From F1-60-MAGs027 sp044344715 (GTDB lineage: Bacteria; Actinomycetota; Acidimicrobiia; Acidimicrobiales; Ilumatobacteraceae), in NCBI GenBank assembly GCA_044344715.1, contig JBIJCI010000002.1, positions 1 to 64,000 of the forward strand: a stretch of DNA of 64,000 nucleotides, given 5' to 3'. Positions 26,147 to 34,992 of the stretch are shown here, piece by piece. A program made the translations under genes and the position numbers. The notes under the pieces were generated by a model that was not told where the DNA came from, made no database searches, and saw only the letters and a list, made by a program, of their open reading frames with translations. Position 1 is the stretch's first letter. Each line of letters begins with the position of its first letter.

Positions 26147-27079
26147 ATGATCGCGCCAGCCGCGCTGTTCGCCGAAGCGGCCGACCTGCTCGCCAGTCCC
26201 TGGCGGTTCCAGAGCCATCCCGAGGTGTGGCTGATCGTGGCGTTCGTGGTCGGCGCGCGGTGGTACGCGGTCAGGTTCATCGGGCCACTGACCCCCGAAG
26301 TGAGGGCGGGCGACCCCGTCGTCACGTCGCGGCAACGACGACTCTTCGTTCTTGCCGTGGTGATGCTCTGGCTGACCTCCGACTGGCCCGTGCACGACAT
26401 CAGCGAGGAGTACCTCTACTCGGTGCACATGTTCCAGCACATGGCGCTCTCGTACTTCCTGCCACCGCTGGTCCTGCTCTCCACGCCGGTGTGGTTGTTC
26501 CGGGCGGTCATCGGTTCGCAGACCGCCGGTCGGGCGATCTCCTGGCTCGCCAAACCGGTGGTGGCTGGCGTGATCTTCAACGCGATGGTGATGGTGACCC
26601 ATGCGCCGGCGCTGGTGAATCGCAGCGTGTCGAACGCACCGTTGCACTACTCCCTGCACGTCGGACTCGTGCTGTCGTCGTTGCTCATGTGGATACCGAT
26701 CGTCGCTCCGGATCCGGCGATGCGGGTCGGGTACGGCGGGCGGATGGTGTACCTCTTCCTCATGTCGGTGATTCCGACGGTTCCCGCGGCGTGGCTCACC
26801 TTCGCCGAGGGTGCGGTGTACAAGCACTACGACATCGCGGTGCGCGTCTGGGGACTCTCCGTCACGACCGACCAGCAGATCGCCGGGGCGATCATGAAGG
26901 TCGGCGGCTCGATCTTCCTGTGGAGCATCATCGTCTTCCTCTGGTTCAGGCGGTTCATGGCGGGCTACGGCCGCAGTCAGAGCTACGTGCGCCAGCCCGA
27001 GCCGACGCTCACGTTCGAGGCCGTCACACGGGAGTTCGACCGCGTGCCGGCCAAGCCGGAACCGACCCGCGACGACTGA
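26147..27079 (+). CDS. ctaG: Cytochrome c oxidase assembly factor CtaG (caa3 type)
   Basis: Membrane factor needed to insert copper and assemble caa3 oxidases. The 310-residue protein has about seven helices and the family histidine-rich surfaces: SDWPVHDISEEYLYSVHMFQHMALSYFLPPL (motif HMFQHM) and VTHAPALVN. The ATG at 26147, 8 bases after the COX4 stop, is preferred to in-frame starts inside COX4. Its TGA directly abuts the stop of the convergent ABC permease at 27080, with no base between. Confidence 0.88.
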   Translation: MIAPAALFAEAADLLASPWRFQSHPEVWLIVAFVVGARWYAVRFIGPLTPEVRAGDPVVTSRQRRLFVLAVVMLWLTSDWPVHDISEEYLYSVHMFQHMALSYFLPPLVLLSTPVWLFRAVIGSQTAGRAISWLAKPVVAGVIFNAMVMVTHAPALVNRSVSNAPLHYSLHVGLVLSSLLMWIPIVAPDPAMRVGYGGRMVYLFLMSVIPTVPAAWLTFAEGAVYKHYDIAVRVWGLSVTTDQQIAGAIMKVGGSIFLWSIIVFLWFRRFMAGYGRSQSYVRQPEPTLTFEAVTREFDRVPAKPEPTRDD

Positions 27080-27802
27080 TCAGCCGTCGAATCGGAACAG
27101 GCGCGCCGCGCCGAGCGGCGCGATGATCGCCCAGGCGACGATTACCAGCCACGTACCGGGGGTGGTGTCCCCCACCCCGCCGAGCGATGTGTGGAGCACG
27201 TCGGCCAACGCAGCGGATGGGAGCACCCCCGCCACGTCCTGCATCGCCGCCGGCAATTCGTCGACCGGCACGATGACACCTCCGACCGAGATGAGCAGCA
27301 GGTAGAGCCCGTTCTGGGCCGCAAGGTTGACCTCCGCCCGTAGACGGCCCGCCAGGGTGAGACCGATCCCGGCGAACGCCGCCGTGCCGAGCAGCATTGC
27401 CGTGACGACCCGCCACCATGACGACGCGGTCGGGGACCATCCCATGGTCGATGCGATGGCGAGCAACAGCACTGCTTGTACAAGCTCCACCACCGCAACC
27501 GCTCCCGCCTTCGCCCACACCAGTCGTGTCCGGCCGAGTGGCGTCGCGCCGAGGCGCTTCAGCACGTGGTACGACCGTTCGAACCCGGTGGCGATGCCGG
27601 TGCTCACCATCGCCGTCGACATCACCGATAGCGCCAGCACGGCGGCAACCACGCGGTCGATCCCGCCGGAATCCGGCAGGACGTCGACGTTGCCGAAGAA
27701 GAGCAGCACACCGACCGGAATGGCGACGACGAGCAGCAACTGTTCGTAGTTGCGCACCAGCATGCCGAGTTCGAAGCGCAGCTGGGCGACCACCATCCTC
27801 AT
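27080..27802 (-). CDS. ABC-2 type transporter permease
   Basis: A 240-residue membrane protein with six hydrophobic segments, a cytoplasmic region RSYHVLKRLGATPLGRTRLV typical of ABC-2 permeases, and the family helix LLLISVGGVIVPVDELP. It overlaps the end of the ATPase gene by 4 bases. An ABC permease/ATPase pair also lies next to heme and oxidase genes in mycobacteria (Rv1457c-Rv1458c), so a role in respiration or heme handling is plausible, but the substrate is unknown. Confidence 0.85.
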   Translation of the reverse strand: MRMVVAQLRFELGMLVRNYEQLLLVVAIPVGVLLFFGNVDVLPDSGGIDRVVAAVLALSVMSTAMVSTGIATGFERSYHVLKRLGATPLGRTRLVWAKAGAVAVVELVQAVLLLAIASTMGWSPTASSWWRVVTAMLLGTAAFAGIGLTLAGRLRAEVNLAAQNGLYLLLISVGGVIVPVDELPAAMQDVAGVLPSAALADVLHTSLGGVGDTTPGTWLVIVAWAIIAPLGAARLFRFDG

Positions 27803-28539
27803 CCCGTCACCTCCCGCACCACATCTTCGAGGCGCCGGCCGTTACGGCACACCGCGGCGATTGCGTCGTCCAACACCACACGACCGCGGTGCAGCACCAC
27901 CGCACGGTGACCGACCCGCTCCGCCTCGTCGAGGTCGTGGGTGGCCAGGATGACGCAGCAGCCGGTGCGGACCAGCCCGGCGATGATCGACCGGATGGTC
28001 TCGCGACCGTCGAAGTCGATGCCGGCCGTGGGTTCGTCGAGGAACGCGATGTCCGGTCGTGCCGCGAGGGCGAGGGCCAGCGAGAACCGTTGGCGTTCGC
28101 CGCCCGAGAGTCGCCGCCACGTGGAGTGCGACCGCGAGCCGAGACCGACCATCCGGATGATTTCGTCGGCATCCGTACCGCGGCCGTGCAGGAGGCAGTA
28201 GTGCGCAACGAGCCGGTCGACGCGCGCATTCGGTGGTATCCCGCCGTCCTGCAACATGACGCCCATCCGGGCGCGCAACGATGCTTCGGCCTTGGAGACG
28301 TCGACGCCGAGTACCCGGATCGAACCGCCGTCGACGCGCCGTAGACCCTCGCACGCCTCGATGGTCGAGGTCTTTCCCGCACCGTTCCGTCCGAGGATCA
28401 CGGTCACCTCACCGCGACGTGCGGTGAACGAGACGGAATCCACGGCGACGACGTCGCCGTAGCGGATGACGAGATCGCGGACCTCGAGCGCCGTCGCACC
28501 GGAACCTTCGGCGTGCACCGGGATCCCCGCTCCTTCCAC
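27799..28539 (-). CDS. ABC transporter ATP-binding protein
   Basis: Cytoplasmic ATPase of about 246 residues that should drive the permease encoded just downstream. It has Walker A GRNGAGKT, the signature LSGGERQR, and Walker B IAFLDEPTAG with the family GID loop, followed by THDLDEAE. The frame is open further upstream across the serS promoter and start, but GTG 28539, 7 bases behind a TACTGT box (28547-28552), gives the normal N-terminus ALEVRDLVIRYG after a short lead. Confidence 0.9.
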   Translation of the reverse strand: MEGAGIPVHAEGSGATALEVRDLVIRYGDVVAVDSVSFTARRGEVTVILGRNGAGKTSTIEACEGLRRVDGGSIRVLGVDVSKAEASLRARMGVMLQDGGIPPNARVDRLVAHYCLLHGRGTDADEIIRMVGLGSRSHSTWRRLSGGERQRFSLALALAARPDIAFLDEPTAGIDFDGRETIRSIIAGLVRTGCCVILATHDLDEAERVGHRAVVLHRGRVVLDDAIAAVCRNGRRLEDVVREVTG

Positions 28540-28583
28540 GACGAACACAGTAGACAGCAACTCGGGACGTGACGCTGCAGCAC

Positions 28584-28589
28584 TAGCCT
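28584..28589 (+). promoter_or_regulatory. Putative -10 box of serS
   Basis: TAGCCT lies 8 bases before GTG 28598; the divergent ABC ATPase box TACTGT (28547-28552 on the other strand) is 31 bases away. Confidence 0.5.
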
Positions 28590-28597
28590 TGCTCGTC

Positions 28598-29884
28598 GTG
28601 ATCGACGTCAGGTTGCTGCGAACGCAACCAGGGATGGTCCGACAGGCGCTGGGTCGGCGCGCCAAGCCCGATCTGCTCGAGCTGCTCGACCAAGCGATGA
28701 GCCTCGATGTGAGGCTTCGCGACATCACCGCCGAACGCGACGCGGCCCGGGCGCGGATCAACGAGCTGTCGAAACAGGTCGGTGCGCTCCGCCGGGAGAA
28801 GAAGGACGCCGAACCGCTGATGGCGGAGAGCCGCACGCTCGGTGGGCGGGAGAAGCAGCTCGACGACGAATACGTGCAGGTCGAGACGGTGCTCAACGAC
28901 CTGTTGCTTCGGATCCCCAACCTTCCGCACCCCGACGTGAGCGAAGGCTCGGGCAGCGACGACAACAGGGTGGTCCGCGGACCGTTGCAGATGCCGACCG
29001 GGTTTGCTGCTCACCAGCGCGTGCCGCACTGGGAGGCCGCGTCGGCGCTCGGAATCCTCGACTCGGAGCGCGCGGTCAAGATCTCCGGGGCGATGTTCAC
29101 CATGCAGCGCGGACTCGGTGCCACCCTCGCCCGGGCGCTCTGCCAGTACGCGCTCGACCGGAACGCCGACGCCTACGAGGAGGTCCGGCCGCCGTCGCTG
29201 GTCTCCAGTGCCACGCTCACCGTCACGGGGCAACTCCCGAAGTTCGCCGACGACGCCTACAACATCGGTCGCGACGACCTGTGGTGCATTCCGACTGCCG
29301 AGGCACCGCTCACCTCGCTGCACGCCGGCGAGATCCTCGAGGAATCCACGCTGCCGGCGCGGTACATGGCGTTCTCGCCGTGCTTCCGTCGCGAGTCGGG
29401 TTCCGCCGGTCGCGACACGCGGGGGATGCTGCGCAGCCACGAGTTCGACAAGGTGGAGATCTTCGCGGTCACCACACCCGAGCAGGCACCCGCGATGTTG
29501 GAGGAGTTCCTTGAGCGGGTCGTGTCGACGATCGCCTCCCTCGGGTTGCCCTACAGGGTGCTCGAGATCTGCACCGGCGACCTCGGCCAGAGCCACTACC
29601 GCAGCTACGACGTCGAGGTGTACGCCCCGGGATGCGACCAGTGGCTCGAGGTGAGTTCGGTGAGTTGGTTCGCCGACTACCAGGCCCGGCGCGGCGACAT
29701 CCGGTTCCGTCGCGAGGGGAGGAAGGGCACCGAGTTCGCCCACACCCTCAACGCTTCGGCGCTCGCGGTTCCCCGGGTCTGGTCGGCGATCGTCGAGAAC
29801 TTCCGCAACGCCGACGGTTCCGTGTCGATTCCGCGCGTGCTCCATCCGTACATGCGCGGTGCCACCATCATCGGCCCGAAATGA
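28598..29884 (+). CDS. serS: Seryl-tRNA synthetase
   Basis: Charges tRNA-Ser with serine. The 428-residue class II enzyme has the N-terminal long coiled-coil arm (about residues 27-100) that reads the tRNA variable arm, motif 2 FRRESGSAGRDTRGM and motif 3 around NASALAVPRVWSAI. In-frame starts lie upstream, but GTG 28598 yields IDVRLLRTQPGMVRQAL, the usual N-terminus of the family. The stop overlaps the pdxH start (ATGA). Confidence 0.96.
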   Translation: MIDVRLLRTQPGMVRQALGRRAKPDLLELLDQAMSLDVRLRDITAERDAARARINELSKQVGALRREKKDAEPLMAESRTLGGREKQLDDEYVQVETVLNDLLLRIPNLPHPDVSEGSGSDDNRVVRGPLQMPTGFAAHQRVPHWEAASALGILDSERAVKISGAMFTMQRGLGATLARALCQYALDRNADAYEEVRPPSLVSSATLTVTGQLPKFADDAYNIGRDDLWCIPTAEAPLTSLHAGEILEESTLPARYMAFSPCFRRESGSAGRDTRGMLRSHEFDKVEIFAVTTPEQAPAMLEEFLERVVSTIASLGLPYRVLEICTGDLGQSHYRSYDVEVYAPGCDQWLEVSSVSWFADYQARRGDIRFRREGRKGTEFAHTLNASALAVPRVWSAIVENFRNADGSVSIPRVLHPYMRGATIIGPK

Positions 29885-30516
29885 CCCTGCGCGACCGTCG
29901 CGTCCAGTACGAAACGGCGGGTCTCGAGCGCCCGGACCTGCACGACGATCCCGTCCGGCAGTTCACCGCGTGGTACGACGAGGCGGCCTCGGTCGGCGTC
30001 GCCGAACCGAACGCCTTTACGCTGTCCAGCGTCGACCATACGGGTGCAGCGAACGCCCGAGTGGTGCTCGCCCGCGGTGCCGACTCGCGGGGCATCGTTT
30101 TCTACACGAACTATGCCGCGACGAAGAGCCGTGAAATCTCGGCCGCGCCGGCCGTCGCGGCGACGTTCGCCTGGCTCGACCTGCACCGCCAGGTACGTCT
30201 TCGCGGGGTGGTCGAACGGTTGAGCGCTGCGGAGAGCGATGCATACTTCGCCTCCCGTCCGCGCGACTCGCAAATCGGGGCGTGGGCATCACCGCAGTCG
30301 GAGGTGATCGGTCATCGTGACGAACTCGATGCACGCCTCGCCGAAATCCGCGGACGGTTCGGCGACGGACCCATTCCGCGGCCGGAACATTGGGGCGGCT
30401 GGCTGATCGTTCCGAACCAGTGGGAGTTCTGGCAGGGTCGACCGAGTCGACTGCACGACCGGTTCCGTTACTCGCGTACCCCTACGGGTTGGACGATCGA
30501 ACGCCTCGCTCCGTAG
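29881..30516 (+). CDS. pdxH: Pyridoxamine 5'-phosphate oxidase
   Basis: FMN enzyme that oxidises pyridoxine or pyridoxamine phosphate to pyridoxal phosphate. The 211-residue protein has the FMN-binding ARVVLARGADSRGIVFYTNY segment, the SREISAAPAVAATFAW strand, and the C-terminal signature EFWQGRPSRLHDRFRY. The ATG overlaps the serS stop. Its last 35 bases overlap the 3' end of the convergent hydrolase gene. Confidence 0.95.
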   Translation: MTLRDRRVQYETAGLERPDLHDDPVRQFTAWYDEAASVGVAEPNAFTLSSVDHTGAANARVVLARGADSRGIVFYTNYAATKSREISAAPAVAATFAWLDLHRQVRLRGVVERLSAAESDAYFASRPRDSQIGAWASPQSEVIGHRDELDARLAEIRGRFGDGPIPRPEHWGGWLIVPNQWEFWQGRPSRLHDRFRYSRTPTGWTIERLAP

Positions 30517-31141
30517 CACCGGTCGTCGGTCCGTCCGGCGACCAGGCGTTGGCGGCGTCGACCAATCCGTCGATCAGCGCCGCGGTGTGGGGTGTGGGAT
30601 GGGGGGCCTCCCAGTCCCACCAAAGAGGGCTCGTTCCGCGCACGCGCGGCGGCAGTTCGAGTTGCACGCCGCCCCCGCGGACGGCATTGACCGGGTTACT
30701 CGGGTGCAGGCCACGCAACTCACGCGGGATGCGGTCGAGGTCGTCCTCCACGCGGTACGCGGGCAGTGCCCGTCGCAGGAATGGTGCGAGGTGGCTCGCC
30801 AACCGTCGGTTCGTGCCGCCGAGCAGCATGGTGGTGAAGAGCCCGCGACGTCCGTAGCCGTGCACGGTGATGACGACGTCGACATGGTCGATGAACTCGC
30901 CGAGTCGGGGCGACTGGTCGGCGGTGAACCGGTGGGAGGGAACGTGCTGACGGAGCCCCGTGGGTTGGTGCACCCCGTAGTACGACGCACCGCAGCGCTC
31001 TGCAGCCAGTTTGGCGACGAGATCGGTCCGTTCCTCGAGCGAACCACCGTGGAAGGCCATGAACCCGAAGCGACCGCGGAGTTCCACCACCTCCTCGACC
31101 CCGGCGTGACCGAGTAGTTCGCGCAGGTCGCGCGGGCTCAC
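30482..31141 (-). CDS. Poly-gamma-glutamate hydrolase family protein
   Basis: A 219-residue protein of the zinc-dependent PghP-like family that splits gamma-glutamyl polymers in phages and some bacilli. Visible family features are MAFHGGSLEERTD (metal-binding His and Glu, about residue 28), ITVHGYGRRGLF with a second histidine, and GGVQLELPPRVRG near the end with the catalytic glutamate. The GTG start overlaps the ccdA stop (GTGA), so it is the last gene of a tlpA-ccdA operon, an unusual setting. No export signal is seen. The actual substrate is unknown. Confidence 0.75.
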   Translation of the reverse strand: MSPRDLRELLGHAGVEEVVELRGRFGFMAFHGGSLEERTDLVAKLAAERCGASYYGVHQPTGLRQHVPSHRFTADQSPRLGEFIDHVDVVITVHGYGRRGLFTTMLLGGTNRRLASHLAPFLRRALPAYRVEDDLDRIPRELRGLHPSNPVNAVRGGGVQLELPPRVRGTSPLWWDWEAPHPTPHTAALIDGLVDAANAWSPDGPTTGATERGVRSSNP

Positions 31142-31995
31142 GCAACCCCGGTCGTCGGGCGGCCGCGACGACGTACGGCAACCAGCATCGTAAGGAGGAT
31201 CGTCACGACGGACACCACGAGCAGGGGAACCGCTCCGACGGCGGCGATTCGTCCGGCGAGCCCGGACTGCCAGCGTTCGACGGTTCCGATCAACGTGCCG
31301 GGGTCCTCCCGTCGGGTGATCGCCACGAACCAGTACCACGCCAGGTAGACGCCGGTGAAAAGGACGAGGACGGCGGAGATCCGCCCCATCCACGTCATCA
31401 CCCGCCGCCCGGCGGACACCAGGGCGTTCTTGGCGAAGGCGAGCGATGCGGTGAGTGCGGTGACGAAGACGCCCATTCCGGTGCCGTACAACGCGACGCT
31501 GACGATGCCCGAGACGAAACCGTCACGGGAGAAGCTGCCAAGGATCACGGTTGTGAGTAGGCCGATCGTGCACCCGATCGAAGCGATCGCGTACACGACG
31601 CCGAACCCCGCCATGCCGATCGCACCGCGACGACCGGACGACCCGCCGAGTGCCGGCATCCACAGGCGCGGTCGCCAACCACCGAGCATCCGCGCACCCA
31701 TCACGATCAGCGCGAGGCCGATGACGAGTGCCGCGTACTTCGCGTTCGCCTCCAACCATCCCGTGAAGAGCCGGGAGATCGTCCCGACGACGAGGAATAC
31801 CGCGATGAATCCGGTGGATACCGAACCACCGACGACCAGCGAACGTCGCAGCCGGGTGGACGGTGACGCAGCGTCCTCGACGGCCAGGTACGACAGCAGG
31901 TATGCGGGAAGCAGGACGAACCCGCACGGGTTGACGGCGGCGAGCATGCCGAGGAGCAGTGAGTACGCGAAATCGCCCTCGACGAATCCGGTCAC
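31138..31995 (-). CDS. ccdA: Cytochrome c biogenesis protein CcdA
   Basis: Membrane thiol transporter that moves electrons from cytoplasmic thioredoxin to extracytoplasmic thioredoxin-like partners. The 285-residue protein has six or more hydrophobic helices and the two reactive cysteines in AAVNPCGF (about residue 20) and ASIGCTIG (about residue 150). A C-terminal extension adds another helix before a basic tail. The frame is open upstream, but GTG 31995 overlaps the stop of the thioredoxin-like gene, its likely partner. Confidence 0.9.
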   Translation of the reverse strand: MTGFVEGDFAYSLLLGMLAAVNPCGFVLLPAYLLSYLAVEDAASPSTRLRRSLVVGGSVSTGFIAVFLVVGTISRLFTGWLEANAKYAALVIGLALIVMGARMLGGWRPRLWMPALGGSSGRRGAIGMAGFGVVYAIASIGCTIGLLTTVILGSFSRDGFVSGIVSVALYGTGMGVFVTALTASLAFAKNALVSAGRRVMTWMGRISAVLVLFTGVYLAWYWFVAITRREDPGTLIGTVERWQSGLAGRIAAVGAVPLLVVSVVTILLTMLVAVRRRGRPTTGVA

Positions 31996-32549
31996 GCGGG
32001 GAACACCTCGCGGATCGCCGCCTCGAGCGATTCGGCGGTCACTTCGCCGGTGAGTTGGCGGCGCACCAACCCCCCGGAGTCGACCAGCAGGGTCACGGGA
32101 GCGGTGGCCACGCCCATCGCGCTCGTCAGCCTGCCGTCCCGGTCGAAGAGCATCTCGAACGTCGCCCCGTAGGAGTCGGCGAATGCCAGTGCCGTCCCGG
32201 CGGGGTCGTTGAGGTTCACTCCGACGAACCTGACGTCGCGGTGGCGTTCGGCGGCGTCGACGAGAACCGGGAACTCGCGTCGGCACGGCTCGCAGGTGGT
32301 GAACCAGAAGTTGACGACGAGAGGTCCGCCGATGAGCGTTTCCGTGGAAACGGTGTCACCCTCGGCGTCCGTCACGTCGACCACTGCGAGCATGCCACCC
32401 TCCGACACCTTGTTCAGGGCGATGTCGCCGACGGTGGAATCCAGGACGTAGGCGCCATCATCGTCGCGCGACGACCACCAGCCGACGGATACCGCGACGA
32501 CGAGTGCCGTCAGTAGTGATCGCGTCAACAATCTGCGTCGCACCCGCAC
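31992..32549 (-). CDS. TlpA/ResA-like thioredoxin-fold protein
   Basis: Membrane-anchored thiol oxidoreductase of 185 residues: an N-terminal helix (about residues 9-25) for export or anchoring, then a thioredoxin fold with the active site CEPC (about residue 86) and the cis-proline in TAPVTLLVD. With CcdA next door it should keep the CXXCH cysteines of cytochromes c (for example CtaC) reduced for heme attachment. GTG 32549 lies exactly 6 bases behind TAGCCT (32556-32561). Confidence 0.88.
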   Translation of the reverse strand: MRVRRRLLTRSLLTALVVAVSVGWWSSRDDDGAYVLDSTVGDIALNKVSEGGMLAVVDVTDAEGDTVSTETLIGGPLVVNFWFTTCEPCRREFPVLVDAAERHRDVRFVGVNLNDPAGTALAFADSYGATFEMLFDRDGRLTSAMGVATAPVTLLVDSGGLVRRQLTGEVTAESLEAAIREVFPA

Positions 32550-32555
32550 GAGGCG

Positions 32556-32561
32556 AGGCTA
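32556..32561 (-). promoter_or_regulatory. Putative -10 box of the tlpA-like/ccdA operon
   Basis: TAGCCT on the minus strand with exactly 6 bases to GTG 32549; faces the TAGCGT box of the thioesterase gene at 32582-32587. Confidence 0.55.
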
Positions 32562-32594
32562 CCGATGGATGCATCCTTGGGTAGCGTCGTCGAC

Positions 32595-33359
32595 GTGTCG
32601 CGCCTGCAACATGTGTCTCCTCCGGCGCCGTTCCCGACCGATGGAAGGACGTTCTCGGCGAGCCGTTCCGTGCGACTCGGCGACGTCACACCACGCGGGC
32701 GCCTGCGTCTCGACGCAACCGCCCGGTACCTGCAGGACATCGCGACGGACGACGCACTGGACGGCGCCTACGAGGATCCTCACGGATGGGTCGTCCGACG
32801 CACGGAGATGTGGGTGCACCGGTTTCCGAAGTACCTCGACGGGCTCCGGCTCGACACGTGGTGCGGCGGTGTCGGCTCCCACTGGGCGGAGCGACGAACC
32901 CGGATTTCCCTCGACGGGGATCCGTCGGTGCCGGCGATCGAGGCGGCGGCGCTCTGGGTGCGCGTCGACCTGTCGACGCTGAAGCCGCTCCCACTCACCG
33001 AGTCGTTCCGTCGTCGGATCGGCGAGGCCGCCGCCGGCCGAAGGATCTCGGCGCGTCTCTCGGTTGGACGCGACATGGGCGACGCACCGGTGGTTTCCAC
33101 CTTCGACTTCCCGCTGCGGTTCAGCGACTTCGACGCCGTCGGCCACCTGAACAACGCCGTGTACTGGGAGCCGCTCGAGGAGTACCTCGGTGCCCACCGT
33201 GAGCGCCGTGCACCGCTCCACGCGACCGTGGAGCACCACCGTTCGGTCGAACCCGGTGCCCTACCCCGGGTGCAGGTGTACGAACCATCCGACCGGGTGG
33301 TGTTGCGGATCATCGACGGTGCCGAAACGGCGTCGTTGGTGCAGCTGGTCACCGACTAG
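32595..33359 (+). CDS. Acyl-ACP thioesterase family protein
   Basis: A 254-residue double hot-dog protein related to bacterial and plant Fat thioesterases, which release fatty acids from acyl carrier protein. The first domain runs from VRLGDVTPRGRLRLDA and the second contains the family motif FSDFDAVGHLNNAVYWE (about residue 178) with the Asp/His/Asn set. An upstream ATG at 32565 would add 10 residues, but TAGCGT (32582-32587), 7 bases before GTG 32595, supports the shorter form. The glycosyltransferase gene follows with no gap. Confidence 0.82.
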   Translation: MSRLQHVSPPAPFPTDGRTFSASRSVRLGDVTPRGRLRLDATARYLQDIATDDALDGAYEDPHGWVVRRTEMWVHRFPKYLDGLRLDTWCGGVGSHWAERRTRISLDGDPSVPAIEAAALWVRVDLSTLKPLPLTESFRRRIGEAAAGRRISARLSVGRDMGDAPVVSTFDFPLRFSDFDAVGHLNNAVYWEPLEEYLGAHRERRAPLHATVEHHRSVEPGALPRVQVYEPSDRVVLRIIDGAETASLVQLVTD

Positions 33360-34427
33360 ATGTCCCCCGATTGGTTCGCCCCGCCGGGCGTGGTCGGGAC
33401 GCTCGTCTTCCTCGTCGGCTGGGCTGCCGGCTGGGTCGGCTACCTGCGTGCCGCACGACTGCCCGCAACTACGGACGTACGCCGGACCGCGGTCAGCGTG
33501 GTCGTTCCGTGCCGCAACGAGGCGGAGAACCTCCGACGGCTGCTCCCGAACCTGGCTTCGGTGTTGCGCGACGATGACCAGGTGATCGTCGTCGACGACG
33601 ACTCGAGCGACGGGACGCTCGCGGTGGCACGGGAGTTCGGGACGACGGTGGTGTCGGGTTCCGCCCTCCCGACCGGTTGGGCCGGCAAACCCCATGCGTG
33701 CTGGCAGGGTGTTCAACACGCCAGCCGGGAGGTCGTGGTGTTCCTCGATGCCGACGTGCGGCTCGGCCCGGGTGCCGTCGACGACCTCGTGTCGCTCCTC
33801 GACGAACACCCCGACGCGGTGGTGAGCGTGATGCCCTGGCACCGGACCGGCTCGGCGGTGGAGCGCCTCAGCATGACGTTCAACACCGTGTCGATGATGG
33901 TCGCATGTCTCGGTGCGACCGACCGCCGACGGGTCGCCTACGGACCGTTCCTCGCGGTGCGACGCGACCCGTACCTGGCGGTCGGGGGACATGCCCATGC
34001 GGAAGTGCGCGCTGCGGTGGTCGAGGATCTCGCACTCGCCCGTGTGATGCCCCGGTCCGTCGCGCGGATCGGCGGCGCGCACCGCGTGGAGTACCGCATG
34101 TACCCGCGTGGCTTCCGCCAGATGGTCGAAGGCTGGACGAAGAACACCGCGATCGGGGCGGTGAGCGTGCCCCGGTGGTCGGCGATCCTCGTCGTTGCGT
34201 GGGTGGCGTCGTTGTGCGGCGGCCCGGTCACTTCGGTGTGGTGCTATGCGCTCTCGGTCGTGCAGGTCCGGGTGCTCTCGCGTCGCGCCGGAAACTTCGG
34301 TTGGGGGAGTGCAGTGCTGTATCCCCTGCATGCGGCGACGTTCGCCGTGGTAGCGGCGCGCAGTGCCGTGCAGTCAGCGTTGTTCGGCAGCGTGGCGTGG
34401 CGCGGTCGCTCCGTTGCCACCCGCTGA
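33360..34427 (+). CDS. Family 2 glycosyltransferase, membrane-bound
   Basis: A 355-residue protein with an N-terminal helix (about residues 8-30), a GT2 catalytic domain, and three or four C-terminal helices. Motifs: SVVVPCRNEAENL at the start of the fold, VVDDDSSDGT, and the metal-binding VFLDADVRLGP (about residue 131). The layout resembles CrtQ-type enzymes that glycosylate carotenoid acids, so a lipid acceptor is plausible. Its ATG directly follows the thioesterase stop. The last 54 bases overlap the 3' end of the oligoribonuclease gene on the other strand. Confidence 0.8.
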   Translation: MSPDWFAPPGVVGTLVFLVGWAAGWVGYLRAARLPATTDVRRTAVSVVVPCRNEAENLRRLLPNLASVLRDDDQVIVVDDDSSDGTLAVAREFGTTVVSGSALPTGWAGKPHACWQGVQHASREVVVFLDADVRLGPGAVDDLVSLLDEHPDAVVSVMPWHRTGSAVERLSMTFNTVSMMVACLGATDRRRVAYGPFLAVRRDPYLAVGGHAHAEVRAAVVEDLALARVMPRSVARIGGAHRVEYRMYPRGFRQMVEGWTKNTAIGAVSVPRWSAILVVAWVASLCGGPVTSVWCYALSVVQVRVLSRRAGNFGWGSAVLYPLHAATFAVVAARSAVQSALFGSVAWRGRSVATR

Positions 34428-34958
34428 CGGCACGAAGAACGACTCGCGGTAGAACGCGAGTTCTCTCACGCTCTCGCGGATGTCGTTGAGCGCCCGGTGC
34501 GCGCCGGTCTTCGCCGGACGCGAGATGCCCGCCGACGGGTACCAGCGCTTCGCGAGTTCCTTCACGCTCGACACGTCGACGCTTCGGTAGTGCAGGTGGT
34601 TCTCGATCTCGGGCAGGTACTTGGCGAGGAAACGCCGGTCGGTGCCGATCGAATTGCCGCACAAGGGGACGCTGCGCGGTTCCGGCACGTGCTGCTTGAT
34701 GAAGGCGAGCGTTGCAGCGCCTGCTTCGGCGAGGGTGGTGCGCGAGGCCCTGATCGCATCGAGCAGGCCGGACTCGGTGTGCATGGTGACGACGACGGGT
34801 TCCATCCGCGCCAGCACGTCGTCGGGCTGGTGGATGACGAGGTCCGGCCCCTCGGCCACCACGTTCAACTGGTCGTCGGTGACGAGTGACGCGATCTCGA
34901 CGATGACGTCCACGTTCGGATCGAGCCCGGTCATCTCGAGATCCATCCACACGAGCAT
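34374..34958 (-). CDS. orn: Oligoribonuclease
   Basis: 3'-5' exonuclease that finishes RNA decay by cutting two- to five-base fragments. The DEDDh residues are visible: LVWMDLEMTGLDP (Asp and Glu), the Asp in GNSIGTDRRFL, and AHRALNDI at the end. The length, 194 residues, is near the family value, with a short extra tail. ATG 34958 lies exactly 6 bases behind TAAGGT (34965-34970); a GTG one codon earlier is possible. Confidence 0.94.
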   Translation of the reverse strand: MLVWMDLEMTGLDPNVDVIVEIASLVTDDQLNVVAEGPDLVIHQPDDVLARMEPVVVTMHTESGLLDAIRASRTTLAEAGAATLAFIKQHVPEPRSVPLCGNSIGTDRRFLAKYLPEIENHLHYRSVDVSSVKELAKRWYPSAGISRPAKTGAHRALNDIRESVRELAFYRESFFVPSAGGNGATAPRHAAEQR

Positions 34959-34964
34959 CACTCA

Positions 34965-34986
34965 ACCTTACGGCGCGTCGTATCGT
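34965..34986. promoter_or_regulatory. Facing leaderless -10 boxes of orn and dut
   Basis: TAAGGT for orn (minus strand, 34965-34970) and TATCGT for dut (plus strand, 34981-34986) each end exactly 6 bases before their start codons, so two promoters share only 34 intergenic bases. Confidence 0.55.
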
Positions 34987-34992
34987 CGTGGG

